A DNA stretch of 64,000 nucleotides from Euphorbia lathyris. Lineage: Eukaryota; Streptophyta; Magnoliopsida; Malpighiales; Euphorbiaceae. The stretch spans positions 28,442,501 to 28,506,500 of the forward strand of contig NC_088911.1 of assembly GCF_963576675.1 (NCBI RefSeq), written 5' to 3'. Below the pieces are notes generated by a model. The model was given only the letters and a program-made list of their open reading frames with translations. It was not told the DNA's origin and searched no databases. Each line of letters begins with the position of its first letter. Positions within the stretch are counted from its first letter, which is position 1. Positions 36,440 through 48,543 of the stretch are shown piece after piece. The translations under genes and the position numbers were made by a program.

Positions 36440-37697
36440 GGGTAAATTATATACATGGTGTACAACATTTATCCTAAATCATATTTTGGTGTACAACTAA
36501 AATTTTGTCATACTAAACCGTACGAGCTTCAGGTGACCTCCCACTAAAGTGTACAATTGGTTTTTATAACCAGTAACGCTGGTTAACTATGCCATGTCAG
36601 TATTTATCAGTTGTAGAATTAAAAAAAGTGGGACCCACCCTTTATGGAATTACTAATATAGCCTTAAACCTTATAAAATTACTAAAATACCATCTATCTT
36701 CTTCCTTCAACCTCTTTATCCCATTTCTCTCTCTAGATCTTCTCTCTACCTCTCTCTACGAATTATTAAAATGCATCTCCAGTAAGAAATCCTTCCCATC
36801 TTCAACCTCGACCACCACGGCTGCAACGACAGTAACGCCAAATCTTTCTTCTTCACTACCTCGAATTCGACTTTGCTTCTAACATTGCAGAAAGTTTGAA
36901 AAAACCCAAACAGAAAACTAGAAATCTCAACTTTAAGCAAATATTCATGAATTTCGTGAAGAAATTAAGCTGTTTCAGGTTTTAATCAGTAATGGAAGAA
37001 GATTTAACAATTTAAACACAACAAATTTTGCATAAAACCTAGATGAAAATGCAGATGAAATCCAAAATGCAGAAATTTTAAATTTAAACTAAAAATTGAT
37101 GGAAAGAATGAAGTTAATTGATTTCTAACACCCCTATACAAGATCCGAACCACATAAAGCCATGAAAACACATCGATTTGTAGTCAATATCATAAATCAA
37201 ACCATGGCAGCCACAATATATTTTGCACAGAAAACTTAAGGAATTTTAGAAGAGTAAATAGATTAAGAGAAAATGTTGTAAAGGGAAGGGAAGAAGTCGG
37301 GCGGGATGAAAGGGAAGGATGCAGTCGAGTGGCTGGCTGAAGGGAAGGGAAGTCGGCTGTCTTTGTTTAGATTTAAGTTTTTTAAGGTTTTTTTTTTTGT
37401 ACCCAGGATAGAGGGAGAGAGGATTTAGAGAGAGAAAGTAAAAGAGTGAAAGAGAGGGTTCAAGGAAGGGGTGAGGATATTTTAGTAATTTCGTAATAGA
37501 GTGTCAATTTTTGATTTTTTAAAGTGGTCAAATTGCTGACATGGCAACATTGACTTGCGTTGACCAGTCATAAAAACCGGCTGTACACTTTAGTAGGAGT
37601 TCACCTGAAGCTCGTACGGTTTAGTGTGACAAAATTTTAGTTGTACACCAAAGTGTGATTTGGAGTAAAGGTTATACACCACGTATATAATTTACCC
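36440..37697. mobile_element. MULE-type long-TIR element (1.26 kb), same family as 33,022
   Basis: Both ends start GGGTAAATTATA; arms of about 300 bp share TTGGTGTACAACTAAAATTT and TACGAGCTTCAGGTGA with each other and are related to the 33,022 element. No transposase and no clear target duplication. Confidence 0.8.
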
Positions 37698-38816
37698 CAA
37701 GAGCCTCAGTTTTTTCAACTTAAGTGAATAGGTTCATTATTTAATTAATACACTATCATACATCGATTTGTTTTTTAGACAATCAGAAGATATATTCTGT
37801 CTTTAAAATGTTAGAGGTAATTAGTCCAAAAAATACAGAAAAATGTATGAACAATAAAACTGGAATAAAAAAACAGGATTAGACAAATCTGAAATTTGTA
37901 TTAGTTGTCTCGTTAAAACAAATTTCGTTGCAATCGTATCCCAAAATACAACAGATTACACAAGCACATAGTTATTTTACGTAAATTCATTATCACCAAA
38001 GCAGAAAAACAAGAACAATATAAAAGAAAATTCAACAAGTATTTTAATTTTCCGTATGTAAAATTTGACAGCTTCATTCTATATAAATAAAATTTGAATT
38101 AATGTGTCTGTTCGCGAAGGACTGTTCACGAACAGACACGACTGTTCACAAACGAATACAAATGTTCATGAAGGAAGGTGTGTGTTGAACTTTAAACTAA
38201 TTTCAGTTATATATTTTCCAAGGCACAGTGAAGTTCTAACAGCTGAATAAAACTTGCTTCAGAAGTAATCTGAATTTCATTAACAGTAAATCCACTCAAA
38301 AATCTAATTTACTGTTAATTTAGTTTTGTGTTTGTTTCATCTAACTCCACTAAAAACTTAGTGACAATATTCTAACACCACCCAAGATTAAGAAGTAGTT
38401 TCTGAGATACTGCTAGTTTTTCTAACTCCCAATAACAAATCTAATCATTTCTCAAATAGTAGGATTATTGTTCACAACATTCATAAATCATAATTTATGT
38501 TGCACGGAAACAGAAATCGATACTAAGAAAGGTTGTTTCTAAAAAATATAGCTACGAAAAAACAGAAAACAATGGAAACGAACACGAAATGCGAAACGCA
38601 AAAACCCTAGTGACCAAAACTGATGATAATCAATCTTTAGTCAAACAATTACCAAACTTTTTTTTTTTATAAAACAATTAGCAAACTTAATCATGTACTT
38701 CTGTACTCAAGGTTTTAGGTACTGTATCATTTCTCAGCCACACATTTTCTCACAGTACATTAAGTGATCAAGCCATCAAAATTCCACTGTGATCATCAAT
38801 TTCTGGATCTCTCTTC
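37698..38816. other. Intergenic upstream of TROL
   Basis: AT-rich, no gene seen. A small inverted stretch around 38,110 (TTCGCGAAGGACTGTTCACGAAC) may be a repeat relic. Confidence 0.45.
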
Positions 38817-38822
38817 CACGTG
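38817..38822. promoter_or_regulatory. G-box (CACGTG) in the TROL promoter
   Basis: CCACGTGTCA about 210 bases before the TROL start codon. G-boxes bind bHLH and bZIP factors and are common in light-regulated photosynthesis genes; use here is inferred. Confidence 0.5.
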
Positions 38823-39032
38823 TCATTCAATGAGTGGAAACATTCCAATCTTTGGCGCCATCTCACCATCAAATTCTACTCACTGAACAACATTGTTATC
38901 CCCTGCTTTGCTTTGCTTACTTTTCCTGTCCATTCAATCAAAATCTGCATAAAACATAAAACCCCCATTCTTCATTATGCCTCAAACTTTAGCATAATTT
39001 ATTAATTTCTGCAACTTTTTTAGAATTATGCC

Positions 39033-42000
39033 ATGGAGGCCCTCCATGCTGCAGGATTGACCCCAATTTCTGTTCTTTCTCAAAATAGAACAGAACCCAG
39101 AAAGTTTCTTACTCTCCCTGCAATTTCGCCTCTTAAAATCCCCAATTCCGATACTTTTTCGAGGTCTTTCCGTGGCGGATTAGTGCTCTTATCTTCAGTT
39201 GTTAGTGGGTCAGCTAAAGCTTTAACATACGAGGAAGCACTGCAACAATCGACGACCACAAGTCCGTCTGATTTTGTTGATAATGTTGTAAGTTTCGCAG
39301 CTGAAAATCCTGTAATTTTAGCAGGTGGTGCTGTAATTTTGGCACTTCCATTGATTTTGTCTCGGGTGTTTCAAAAACCTAAACCCTGGGGTGTTGAGTC
39401 TGCAAAGAAGGCTTATGCGGTTTTGGGAGAGGGTGGTGATGCTCAGTTGCTTGATATAAGAGCGCCGGTGGAGTTGAGAAAAGTAGGGAGTCCTGATATC
39501 AAGGGTTTAGGAAAGAAGGCGGTGTCCATTGCTTACAATGGTGAGGATAAGCCAGGGTTTTTGAAGAAGCTCTCTTTGAAATTCAAGGAACCAGAGACTA
39601 CTACTTTGTTCATTCTAGACAAGTAAGGCTTTTTTCCCAAATGCAAATTAGAAATTGTTTTATGGATTGTTTTTTGTGGGTTAATATTAATTTTCTTCAT
39701 GGACAATTTGGAAAACTAGTAGCTACTACGTTGATTCCAGCATTGTTTTCAGCTATAAAATTCCATTATATGATCATTCTCATCAGTACATTATATGATC
39801 ATTCTCATCAGTACATTATAGGATCGTTTATCATCATGTATCGAGCAAAAACAACCTGGCCCCTAATCATTCGAACTTTGGGCATTGAGCCTCTAATCTT
39901 TTATTTCAAACTTACCTTAAGCTTGGTTTTTTATTTTTGGTTAAATTTCTGTTTGCCCAATTAGTTAGTTGCAGACATCTAAATCACTTAAAAAAAACAT
40001 TAATTATTTCATCTGTCACTAAAATTATATTTTTATAGTTCCAAATAATGTTTTTACATTTTATCCATAACTTCCTCATGCATATAAAAGAACTGATTTT
40101 GAACAATTAAAATGCAAATTGTGAATCGAGATGAAATGAATAATGTTTTGTTAATATAGTTTTATAAAAAGCTGAAAAGCTGTCTTTTCTGGCTATAAAA
40201 GCTGTATGTGAAAAGAAAAAAAAAGATCTTGAAATGAAAGATTGATGATTTAATATCTTCAAATGAAAGATTGATGATTTAATATGTTCAATGTACCAAA
40301 ATTAAATAATGAGGGGCCAATTATGTTAAATAATCATAGTTAATTCCATGGGTAAATTACACCTCTAGCCCTTCAACCTGGGCCTTATTCTGTATAGTTC
40401 CTGAACTTCAATATCAGACATGAAAGTCCCTGCACTGTCCTTTATTAACATAAAGTCTCATAAAGTCTCTTATGTAAATGACTTGACAACTTTAAAATGG
40501 AAAAGTTAAAAAATGAAAATTGATTAGAACCACAGTTTTCAGGGAATCATGTTTTTTATTTTCTAAATCACCATTATTGGAGCATTGTCTCAATCATTTT
40601 TTCTTTCCTAACCAAACAATACCTAAATGACCCCAAAATCAAAAACTTCAAAAATTAAAGTTGCTTACAATATCATTTTCACCAGTCTTACAATAGAGGT
40701 TACCAGCTTTGGAGTGCTCAAAGGTTAATGAATTTGTTGAGAGTTCATGGGTGTAATTTACCCTTAATTTCATCACTAAGAACTACTACTAGTCCATCTC
40801 AACAACACTAATAGAAATATAGCAAATATCAAATTAATAGATGGAGAAAGAGGAACAGAAAACATTCAAATATTCAGTAATTCAAGATTATATAGTATGG
40901 TTGGGTATATTAGAGTATAATGCATGCAAACCTGCTTATCTTTGTTATTGTTTTTTTTTTTCCTTCTCACACGTTCTTGTATGAGTACAATTACACCGGC
41001 TGTAAGCATGCAGATATGCACCAAAGAAAGAGACTAAATGGTGCCCAAACTTATAAAATTAGCGCTGCTGGTTATTTGTCATTAAAGTAATGATAGAGAA
41101 CTAATGTTGTGAAACTTTTGAGGAAGGCCAGATTTGATGGAAACTCTGAATTGGTAGCGGAGCTGGTGGCTGTAAATGGATTTAAAGGTGCTTATGCTAT
41201 AAAAGATGGAGCAGAAGGACCCCGGGGATGGATGGTACTTTTCTGGTCTATTATTGTTTTGGTATCCATATATAATATGTGTTTTCTTTAATTAGATTAA
41301 CATATTGTGAATTGGATTGAAACTTGGCAGAATAGTGGTCTTCCTTGGATAGCTCCTAGCAAATCATTCAGTCTTGATCTTAGCAGTTTCACAGATGCTA
41401 TCACTGAAGCACTTGGAGTAAGTATCTTATTATCAATAATAATTTGGTAATGTTCTCAATAATATTATAAAAAATAGCGTTTATGTCTAAGTAATCACTG
41501 AAATGATTTGGCAGGATGGATCAGATGGCCTGGGTTTAACCGTTGGGATTGCAGCCGCTGCTGGGCTTGGTGTATTAGCCTTCTCCGAGGTTTGTTTTTT
41601 GTTTGGTCTTCTGCTTTTATTTTGAGTACAACAGAGTTTGTAACCTGACGAACATGATTCAGTTTTTCCTTTTCTTTTACAGATTGAAACAATACTCCAA
41701 GTATTAGGCTCAGCTGCAATAGTTCAACTTGCCAGTAAGAAACTTATATTCGCAGAGGTATGTCTTCGACATCCTCAAAACTACATTTTATTTCTTTGAA
41801 AAATGATTGATGTACAACATACGTCCCTGAAGTCTGGTCGGGTTTGATTCTATTTCATTACATTACATTGCATGTGTTCCGGTTTAAATTATATGCTCCA
41901 AAGAAAAAATTAAAAAGAAAGGCACCCTTTTCATAATGATTATTCAAAAACTATAGTGCATCATTAAATCAAAAACATTTTGGTTCGTATTAAGCATGAA

Positions 42001-42595
42001 CTTGTTACCTACCTTGGCAGGACCGTAAGAAAACTCTGCAACAAGTTGATGAATTTTTAAACACCAAGGTTGCACCTAAAGAGCTCGTTGATGAGATAAA
42101 GGTATTAAACTTGATTTTTGAAACTCTGATATTTATTACATAACATGTGATAGCTAAGTATGAACAAAAATGAAAACTACTTTGTAAATTCAGCAAATTG
42201 GGAAAGCTCTTCTACCGGTTCCAGCGACAAGTAAGGCACTTCCCGAGCCTGTGCCTGCGCCCGTAGAAGCAGCTGCAGATACTACTGCACAGAAGGTAAG
42301 TTCAGAACCTGCTCCAGCAGATACTACTGTACTGACGGCAACCTCAGAAGTAGCGGTAGAGCCACCTCCCAAAGTAAATTCAGTTAAAGCAGAATCAATT
42401 TCCGGGTTTTCGAGGCCACTTTCGCCTTATCCATATGTAAATCTCATTTTCAATACTTTTATGATTTTTATGACTCTAATTACTAGCATTTTTCTCTTTT
42501 TCATTGGTTTGCACAGTAAACAAATATTTGGCATTGTTATATTGCAGTATCCAGATTTAAAACCCCCAACATCTCCTTCTCCATCCCAGCCCTAA
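39033..42595 (+). CDS. TROL: Thylakoid rhodanese-like protein TROL
   Basis: Eight exons joining in frame to 433 residues: 39033-39622, 41132-41234, 41331-41417, 41515-41589, 41683-41757, 42021-42101, 42194-42436, 42548-42595. It has an N-terminal chloroplast transit peptide, a membrane segment (about 92-108, [19 protein letters not shown]), a rhodanese-like domain (about 120-250; [29 protein letters not shown]), a second hydrophobic stretch in exons 4-5, and an Ala/Pro-rich region. The C-terminal motif [20 protein letters not shown] is the ferredoxin-NADP reductase (FNR) binding 'ITEP' type. The loop where an active rhodanese has Cys reads ILDKFDGNSE, with Asp, so no sulfurtransferase activity is expected. 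TROL anchors FNR at thylakoids (established in Arabidopsis). Matches AT4G01050 in type and order. Intron 1 (1.5 kb) holds a MITE. Confidence 0.95.
40350..40763. mobile_element. MITE in TROL intron 1 (414 bp)
   Basis: Ends GGGTAAATTACACCTCTAGCC and, reversed, GGGTAAATTACACCCATGAAC. Ten-base flanks TTAATTCCAT / TTAATTTCAT differ by one base. Same terminal family as the element at 26,205. It lies inside the longest TROL intron, on a gene otherwise intact. Confidence 0.85.
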
Positions 42596-43790
42596 AATTA
42601 TAGAGTTCCATTGAAGTCTTGAAGAATGATTCGACAACAATCAACTGCGTCACGAGGAATTTCTAGGATATTTTGTGAGTTCTCCAACCTGTGTTGCTCA
42701 TATATATATATGTACAATTTTCAAGTACCACATATCTAGCTAGTCAGGATAAGGTGATGATCTGTGGCCTGTTAGTAAATAAATACAAATTATATTTCTT
42801 TTAGCTCTCTGTTGATGTATCCTTTTGTAGAAGTAGTTTATGATTTAACATTATCTTTATATATCCAGTGCTTTTTGGAGGAACAATATGAAAATTGTGT
42901 GGTATATGAAGGAAGAGGGAAAGTAATTATGAGTATTATGGATATTCTTATGAAAATCTTTGCTCCTTTACGTATGGCGTACCACGTTAATATTATAACG
43001 TATGAATGACGTGGTGTGTTGGACATATAGTGATATTTCTGAGTACTCAAAATGTTAATGAGGGAACATTTCCCTGATATATTCTTGTTAATGGAAACTA
43101 AATAGTAGGAGCTGAAATTGGTGGGATGTGAAGGAACTTTGCAATGTATGAGGTGTTTTTGGTAAGTGCAAAAGGGAGGAGAGGTGGTTTGGTGTTGGGT
43201 TGGGTTGGAAGAAATAGCTAAATATGGAGATACATGGTTTTACAGATCATTGTATCTATTTTAAACTAGTTAGTGATATAGGCAATGTTAAGGAAAACAA
43301 AACGGCTGTATGGACAGCCTGCATCTGGGATCGAGAATTCGTTTCAATTTCCCTCAAATCGGGATTCTGGGCGTTTTTAGCCGCTTGGTTGGTGTAGACG
43401 GCGCTTGGAATGAAAAACATTTTTTGTTTTTGATTTGTCTTCTTTTCTTTCTTTATTATAATTCATTTTTGAACATCACGTATGTTGTTGTGTTGTTGGT
43501 GGAGTGTAATGATATCGGTTTTTTAAGATAGATTTAGCTGCATTAGGCTATGGTCTCATAAGATACAACAAAAACATGGGCAAACTCGAACCATGTATAA
43601 AAGTTATTACCAAAGCAAAAATACAGATCAAACAGAGAGACAAGAACGAAAAATTGCAGAGTTGCATAATTGAACTTAAAAGTAGTAGAGAAAATATTTT
43701 GGAAAATGTAGTTATTCCAAAAGGAAAAAAAAAAAAATCATTGATATAGACAAAGATAACGGTTCATAAGCATTACAACATTTTGGATTT
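42596..43790. other. TROL 3' UTR and intergenic DNA
   Basis: The first 200 bases are likely TROL 3' UTR. No gene or defined repeat is seen in the rest. Confidence 0.5.
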
Positions 43791-43802
43791 AACTTTCACT
43801 CA

Positions 43803-44353
43803 CCATTTTCTGTTAAAGGTTTTTATTTTGTTGATCTACTTTGAGGAGGACGAAGGAAGTCTGTCTTCTTTCTTCCTCCTCCAACCGGGTTAGGATTTTT
43901 TATTTTTTATTATTGTTTTTTTTCTTTTTAGTCCGTGTTCATATATTTCATCGAATCTCTTTATCCGTCTAAATTGTATCTGCTTTCTACTATTCCATTG
44001 TTTATATTATTTTCCGATTTAACAAGAGCAGAAACGGTTTATCTTATCCGTGGATCAATAAATCTACGTGGTTTCAACAAAAGAAAGGACTCAGATCCAA
44101 ATGTTCGGAGTGGCGTAAATGGTGAAATTTGGATTGCATCTACTTTTCTGCAGATTCCGATTTATGAGAAATATATGTTTCATTGTTGTTTTGTATTTTT
44201 TATGCCTTTATGGCCCTTTTTGTTCTATGTAGTCATTTTATTCTCGTTGTAAATCTTATAAGATTTGATTCTTTACTGTTGTTTTTTTTATTATACTTGT
44301 TGAGTTTTGATCTAATGAAATTATAAGCATTTTCTATCAAAAAAAAAAAAAAA
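43803..44353 (+). mobile_element. Non-LTR retroposon with poly(A), copy 2
   Basis: Perfect 12-bp target duplication AACTTTCACTCA (43,791 and 44,354) and a poly(A) tail. Related to copy 1 at 35,487 in several blocks. The 3' end, CTAATGAAATTATAAGC before the poly(A), resembles plant LINE ends. Confidence 0.9.
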
Positions 44354-44365
44354 AACTTTCACTCA

Positions 44366-44937
44366 AAACAACGATTTGAAAGAATTGCAACATTTTGGAT
44401 TTAACTCTAATTAGTTATAACCAACTTCCAAATGGACAAAGGCAACGTTTTTGAAGCGTTGCGATTTTTAGATTAGATGAATGTGTGCAACGTTTGAGAA
44501 TTTTAATAAAACTAAATCTAAAACAATTTGGTTCATATTTATAAAAAAAAAATCCCACATTGGAAGCGAAAAGATTCGATGTGGTGATAACTCTTTAGAG
44601 TTAATATCTGCATAAGATAGGTACGCAACAACCTTTCAACATTCCTTTGTGAAAATACATTTACTTACAGCTAACTAATATAGGTGATGTCCTTGAATTA
44701 TCATATTGTTTGTTGTGTAAACGATAACCACCTCATACAAACACCAACATAACAAGGTTTTGGTTCTCATTATTATTTTTGTTATAGTCATAAACATCTA
44801 GTTTTAGAACTAAGTTTTTCATTAATCTTTTTGAACCAATCCAATTTCACTCTCACATAAGCAATTTCTTAAGCTACGATTCTTGACTTTTTAATCAAGA
44901 AAGTCGAGAAACCTTTTGTGTCCTTTTACATGATTGG
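44366..44937. other. Intergenic between two transposons
   Basis: No gene seen. Near 44,389 a copy of ACAACATTTTGGATTTAACT (one mismatch) repeats the flank left of retroposon copy 2. Confidence 0.5.
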
Positions 44938-45168
44938 CAGGGCCGGCTCTGGGCTATGAAACGAGGGGCGCCCGCCCAGGGCCCATAACGATAAGGGGCC
45001 AAAAAAAATATTTTTATAGTGTATATATAAATACAGATATGAATATATAACATTTAAAATAATTGGTTTAGTTGGTACGATGAGTTATCTATTGATTTCA
45101 TTTTAGCCCGAGGTTGAGGGTTTCGAACCCCTTTCTTCACATTTTTTAATTACTTTCAAATATTTTTT

Positions 45169-46669
45169 GGGAAAATTACAAAACTAGGTCAAATGGGAGG
45201 CCCATTTACATATTTAACCCATTTACTCAACCTATTACATATCTAGACTCATTTTGTGTGACTTTCTCGTAATACCCCTACCCTTCCCACTTCCCCTCAC
45301 TCTATCGGTTTCTCTCCCCTGTTCTCCTTGGTGCGCGAAAACGGTTTGGCTCCTCCATTAATGATTTGAAGACTTTTGATCTTCCTATTTGCCTTTAAAT
45401 TGCATGAAATCTGCACCATGTTTCCAAATCACAATGAAGTTCTCTTTTCATCTCTTGATTCTGCAACTTCCTCACCCTAGAAAACGAAGCCATGGTTCTT
45501 CATCTTCCTGTTCGTTAATTGGTTTCTTTCTTCTTGTTACCATTCCAGAAATGGTTATTCTACGTTATTTCCGTCGTTCTTCCCAGTTTATCATACTGTT
45601 AGGAGCGAAAAATGTAAGTATCTGCTGTTTTTCCTGCGTTTTCCATGAATTCACTTCGCGTAGTCGATGAATTCGCGGAGATCTGCGAAGAGAACGAGCC
45701 TAAAACTTGATGATCTACTTCGCGAATCGATGAATTCGCGACGTTCTGCGAAGAGAAAGAGTCTGAAACGTATGGATCTACCTCGCGAATCTATTAGTTC
45801 GCGAAGTCTGCGAATAGATCCTTACGTTTCAGACTTCGCGAAAGCATCGATATGCGACGTAGATAGTCACATTTCAGACCTCGCAGACTTCGCGAAAGAA
45901 TCGTTATGCGAAGTAAAATCACCTCTTCCCATGCACATTTACATTCGCATGCTTCGCTAATTTTCATTTCGCGAATCCAAAATCGTCCTTTTTCATAACT
46001 AACACGGTTAATGTTTTCTGTAGATGGTTGAATACGTAACATCCCTTTCTGGAAGGCGGCGTACTGGGCTGCAGGGAAGATGATTTTCCTTCCTGTATAG
46101 GGATGAACTTCCCCAAGATTGACACATTCACTCCTGAAATGATTCGTTAGGAGAGATTGTGTCAATCTCGGGGTGCACCATGGGACACGTCCATCCTATG
46201 GTGCCAATCTTCAAAGTGGACCTAACTTAATCCGGTGCCAATTTTAAAGCGGATGAGTAATCTTCGTTTCAAAATTGGTACCAGATTAGTTATTGTGGCA
46301 ATCTTGTTGTAAATTTTGATAATGTTATGATTTGAATGTTGTTATTGTGGCAATCTTTTTGTAAATTTTGATAATGTTATGATTTGAATGTTATAATCCG
46401 TTGTTGTTTGCCCTTTTTTGTTATATACTACTTCGCGAATTAGCTTCAAAACACATCCAGGCTTCGCATATGCGAACTAAATTCATCAAGCAAACCCAAA
46501 CATTTACTTCGCAGACTTCGCATAGTATGGAATATGCGAAGTCAGACGGGATGGGGCGAGCCGCGCGTAAATATTGGGGGTATTTTTGGAAAGTCACACA
46601 AAATGAGTCTAGATATGTAATAGGTTGAGTAAATGGGCCTCCCATTTGACCTAGTTTTGTAATTTTCCC
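45169..46669. mobile_element. MULE-like element (1.5 kb) rich in TTCGCGAA
   Basis: Perfect 9-bp target duplication ATATTTTTT (45,160 and 46,670). The inverted ends start GGGAAAATTACAAAACTAGG and match over about 90 bp. The interior is unlike anything else in the window: at least eight TCGCGA palindromes and many CTTCGCA/TGCGAAG words. The open frames in it (Met-Asn-Ser-Arg-Arg-Ser-Ala repeats) follow from the repeat and match no family I know. Confidence 0.88.
46290..46393. repeat. 52-bp tandem duplication
   Basis: Two units starting TTATTGTGGCAATCTT, nearly identical, inside the MULE-like element. Confidence 0.85.
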
Positions 46670-47493
46670 ATATTTTTTTCCTCCACCACCTTATTTTATC
46701 ACTATCAAATATATATTTTTTCCATTTATTGAGATTGAGAGTTCAAACATCTTTCTACCAATTTTTTAATTACTTTCAAAAAAAATTTCCTCTGCCACCT
46801 TATTTTATCGTAATTAAATATATTTTTTCTATTTATTTTCTGTAATGAATTATTACTATAATTTTCATGTTTTCTTAAATCTAAATTATCAATTTATATA
46901 TTGTATAAAAAAATAACTATTTAAGTCAATTCATTCAAAAAAAAAGTCAATATATATATTCAATATGAAAAATAATATTTACTTCTTGCAATTTTACATG
47001 ACACATATACTTGTTATTTTAGTACACAAATAATTCTAGTTAGTATACTCGTTACTACTGCACTACTAATTTAGCTTCCATATAGAAAATAGTGCAATCT
47101 TAAACATAACGTTTACGAGTTGATGCAATTTCAAACCTAGTTGATTAAAAATGAGTTTTTTCCATTAACGTTAAAAATGAATTATTTCCATATTGAGTGA
47201 CCAGAACGGTGGAGGTTGGAGTGAGGATAGAACAAGAAATTACACATAAAAGATCTCATTTTCGTCAATTAAGCTTGAAAATGTACCAATTGATAAACGT
47301 TAGGCTAAAAATTACAATATTTTATTTATGAATGCTAATTGCTCTCTCCTAATAACCATATGACTAAATTAGTACCTTATTCCTTGTGATAAAAAAATCA
47401 TTCAACCTCCAACTTAAAAATGTATATATGGGGGTCCAAATTTATCATCTCGCTCCGGGCCTCTAAAAGGTCAGGAACGGCCCTGATGATTGG

Positions 47494-48099
47494 TATCTAC
47501 CAAGAAAAAAGCACAACATTTCATCGATAAAATTAAACTATATTCAAAAGATTAGTTTTATTCCAATACATGTTCTCTAACTCATCATTTTCTCTTATGC
47601 CTTGATTGTTGCGTAGGTCGTCTTTTCAGGTTGTCAACCTAATAGACGACTTTGACTTTATTTGCCATCTTTTTATTAGGTCGCTCTTTCGAGTTTTCAA
47701 CCTAATATATATTTTTTTTAATGTGGTTATACTTTAGACGGTCCTAATAAATGGGTGTGTGTGAATTTATAAATATCAATTTTTGCATGTGCCATTTTTT
47801 TGAATTTTCAGCAAATTTCTAATAAATTTAAAAATCATATCGGAATATATGTAGTTTTATCTTAAGTAAATTTATCAAAAGGAATTATATTTTTGAAAGT
47901 TAATTAATTATATTCTGATATATTTTGGTACAATTGCCAATTATATACAGATATATTTAGATAATGTTTGTTAAATCAGAATATAATGTTAAATTATTTG
48001 AGGCATTGCAGTTTATTTTTATATAAGTTAAATTCATTATATTTTCAGTTATATTCATATATTCTTCAATGATATTTGAATATTTGGTTTATCGGGTTA
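47494..48099. other. Intergenic, no gene seen
   Basis: AT-rich. A local inverted motif around 47,617-47,705 (AGGTCG...AACCTAATA twice) is too short to classify. Confidence 0.45.
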
Positions 48100-48247
48100 G
48101 GCTATACTTACTTTGTTTTTTGACAAAGTAAGTCTTATTTTGTTTTTTTCACCATTAGATGGTGATGAATTTTGACAAAGTAAGCTCATTTAATAGTAGA
48201 AAAAATAAAGTAAAACTTATTTTGTCAAAAATAAACTAAGCATAGAA
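48100..48247. mobile_element. Small foldback MITE, member 1
   Basis: 148 bp; the ends GCTATACTTACTTTG and, reversed, CTATGCTTAGTTTATTTTTG face each other over about 28 bp. The interior contains TTTTTTTCACCATTAGATGG, shared with member 2. Confidence 0.6.
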
Positions 48248-48353
48248 GGCACCTGGTTTATCGTTTTGATGTTAATTAATATGTTAATGAATCTTTTAGA
48301 AATATGTGATCCTCACATAATATATAATGAGTTTATGGAGTAAAAAAAAGGTG

Positions 48354-48440
48354 TATTCTATACTTATTTTATTTTTTCACCATTGGATGATGAAGTATAA
48401 AATTCATCCAATGGTGAAAACACACAAAATAAGCATACCT
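48354..48440. mobile_element. Small foldback MITE, member 2
   Basis: About 90 bp forming one near-complete hairpin around TTCACCATTGGATGA and its reverse ATCCAATGGTGAA. Same family as 48,100. Confidence 0.6.
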
Positions 48441-48543
48441 CTACAAAAAAAAAAAAAAAAAAAACTAATAGAAGGAATTTATATGATAAATATTAGTTAA
48501 GAATAGATTGTATTTTTAAGATTTAATTCAAAATATACATATT

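Larger units (their letters stand above)
44938..47485. mobile_element. hAT-type element (2.55 kb), non-autonomous, with nested MULE
   Basis: Perfect 8-bp target duplication ATGATTGG (44,930 and 47,486). The ends are CAGGGCCGGCTCTG and, reversed, CAGGGCCGTTCCTG. No transposase remains. A tRNA-like box pair lies at 45,065-45,135. A 1.5 kb MULE-like element interrupts it at 45,169. Confidence 0.9.

Noticed and set aside
39641..39964. 107-residue frame in TROL intron 1
   Set aside because: Hydrophobic AT-rich intron sequence without similarity to a known family.
45389..46165. Repetitive Met-Asn-Ser-Arg-Arg frame and opposing frame in the TTCGCGAA MULE
   Set aside because: Low-complexity consequence of the repeat; no family match and no conserved start.
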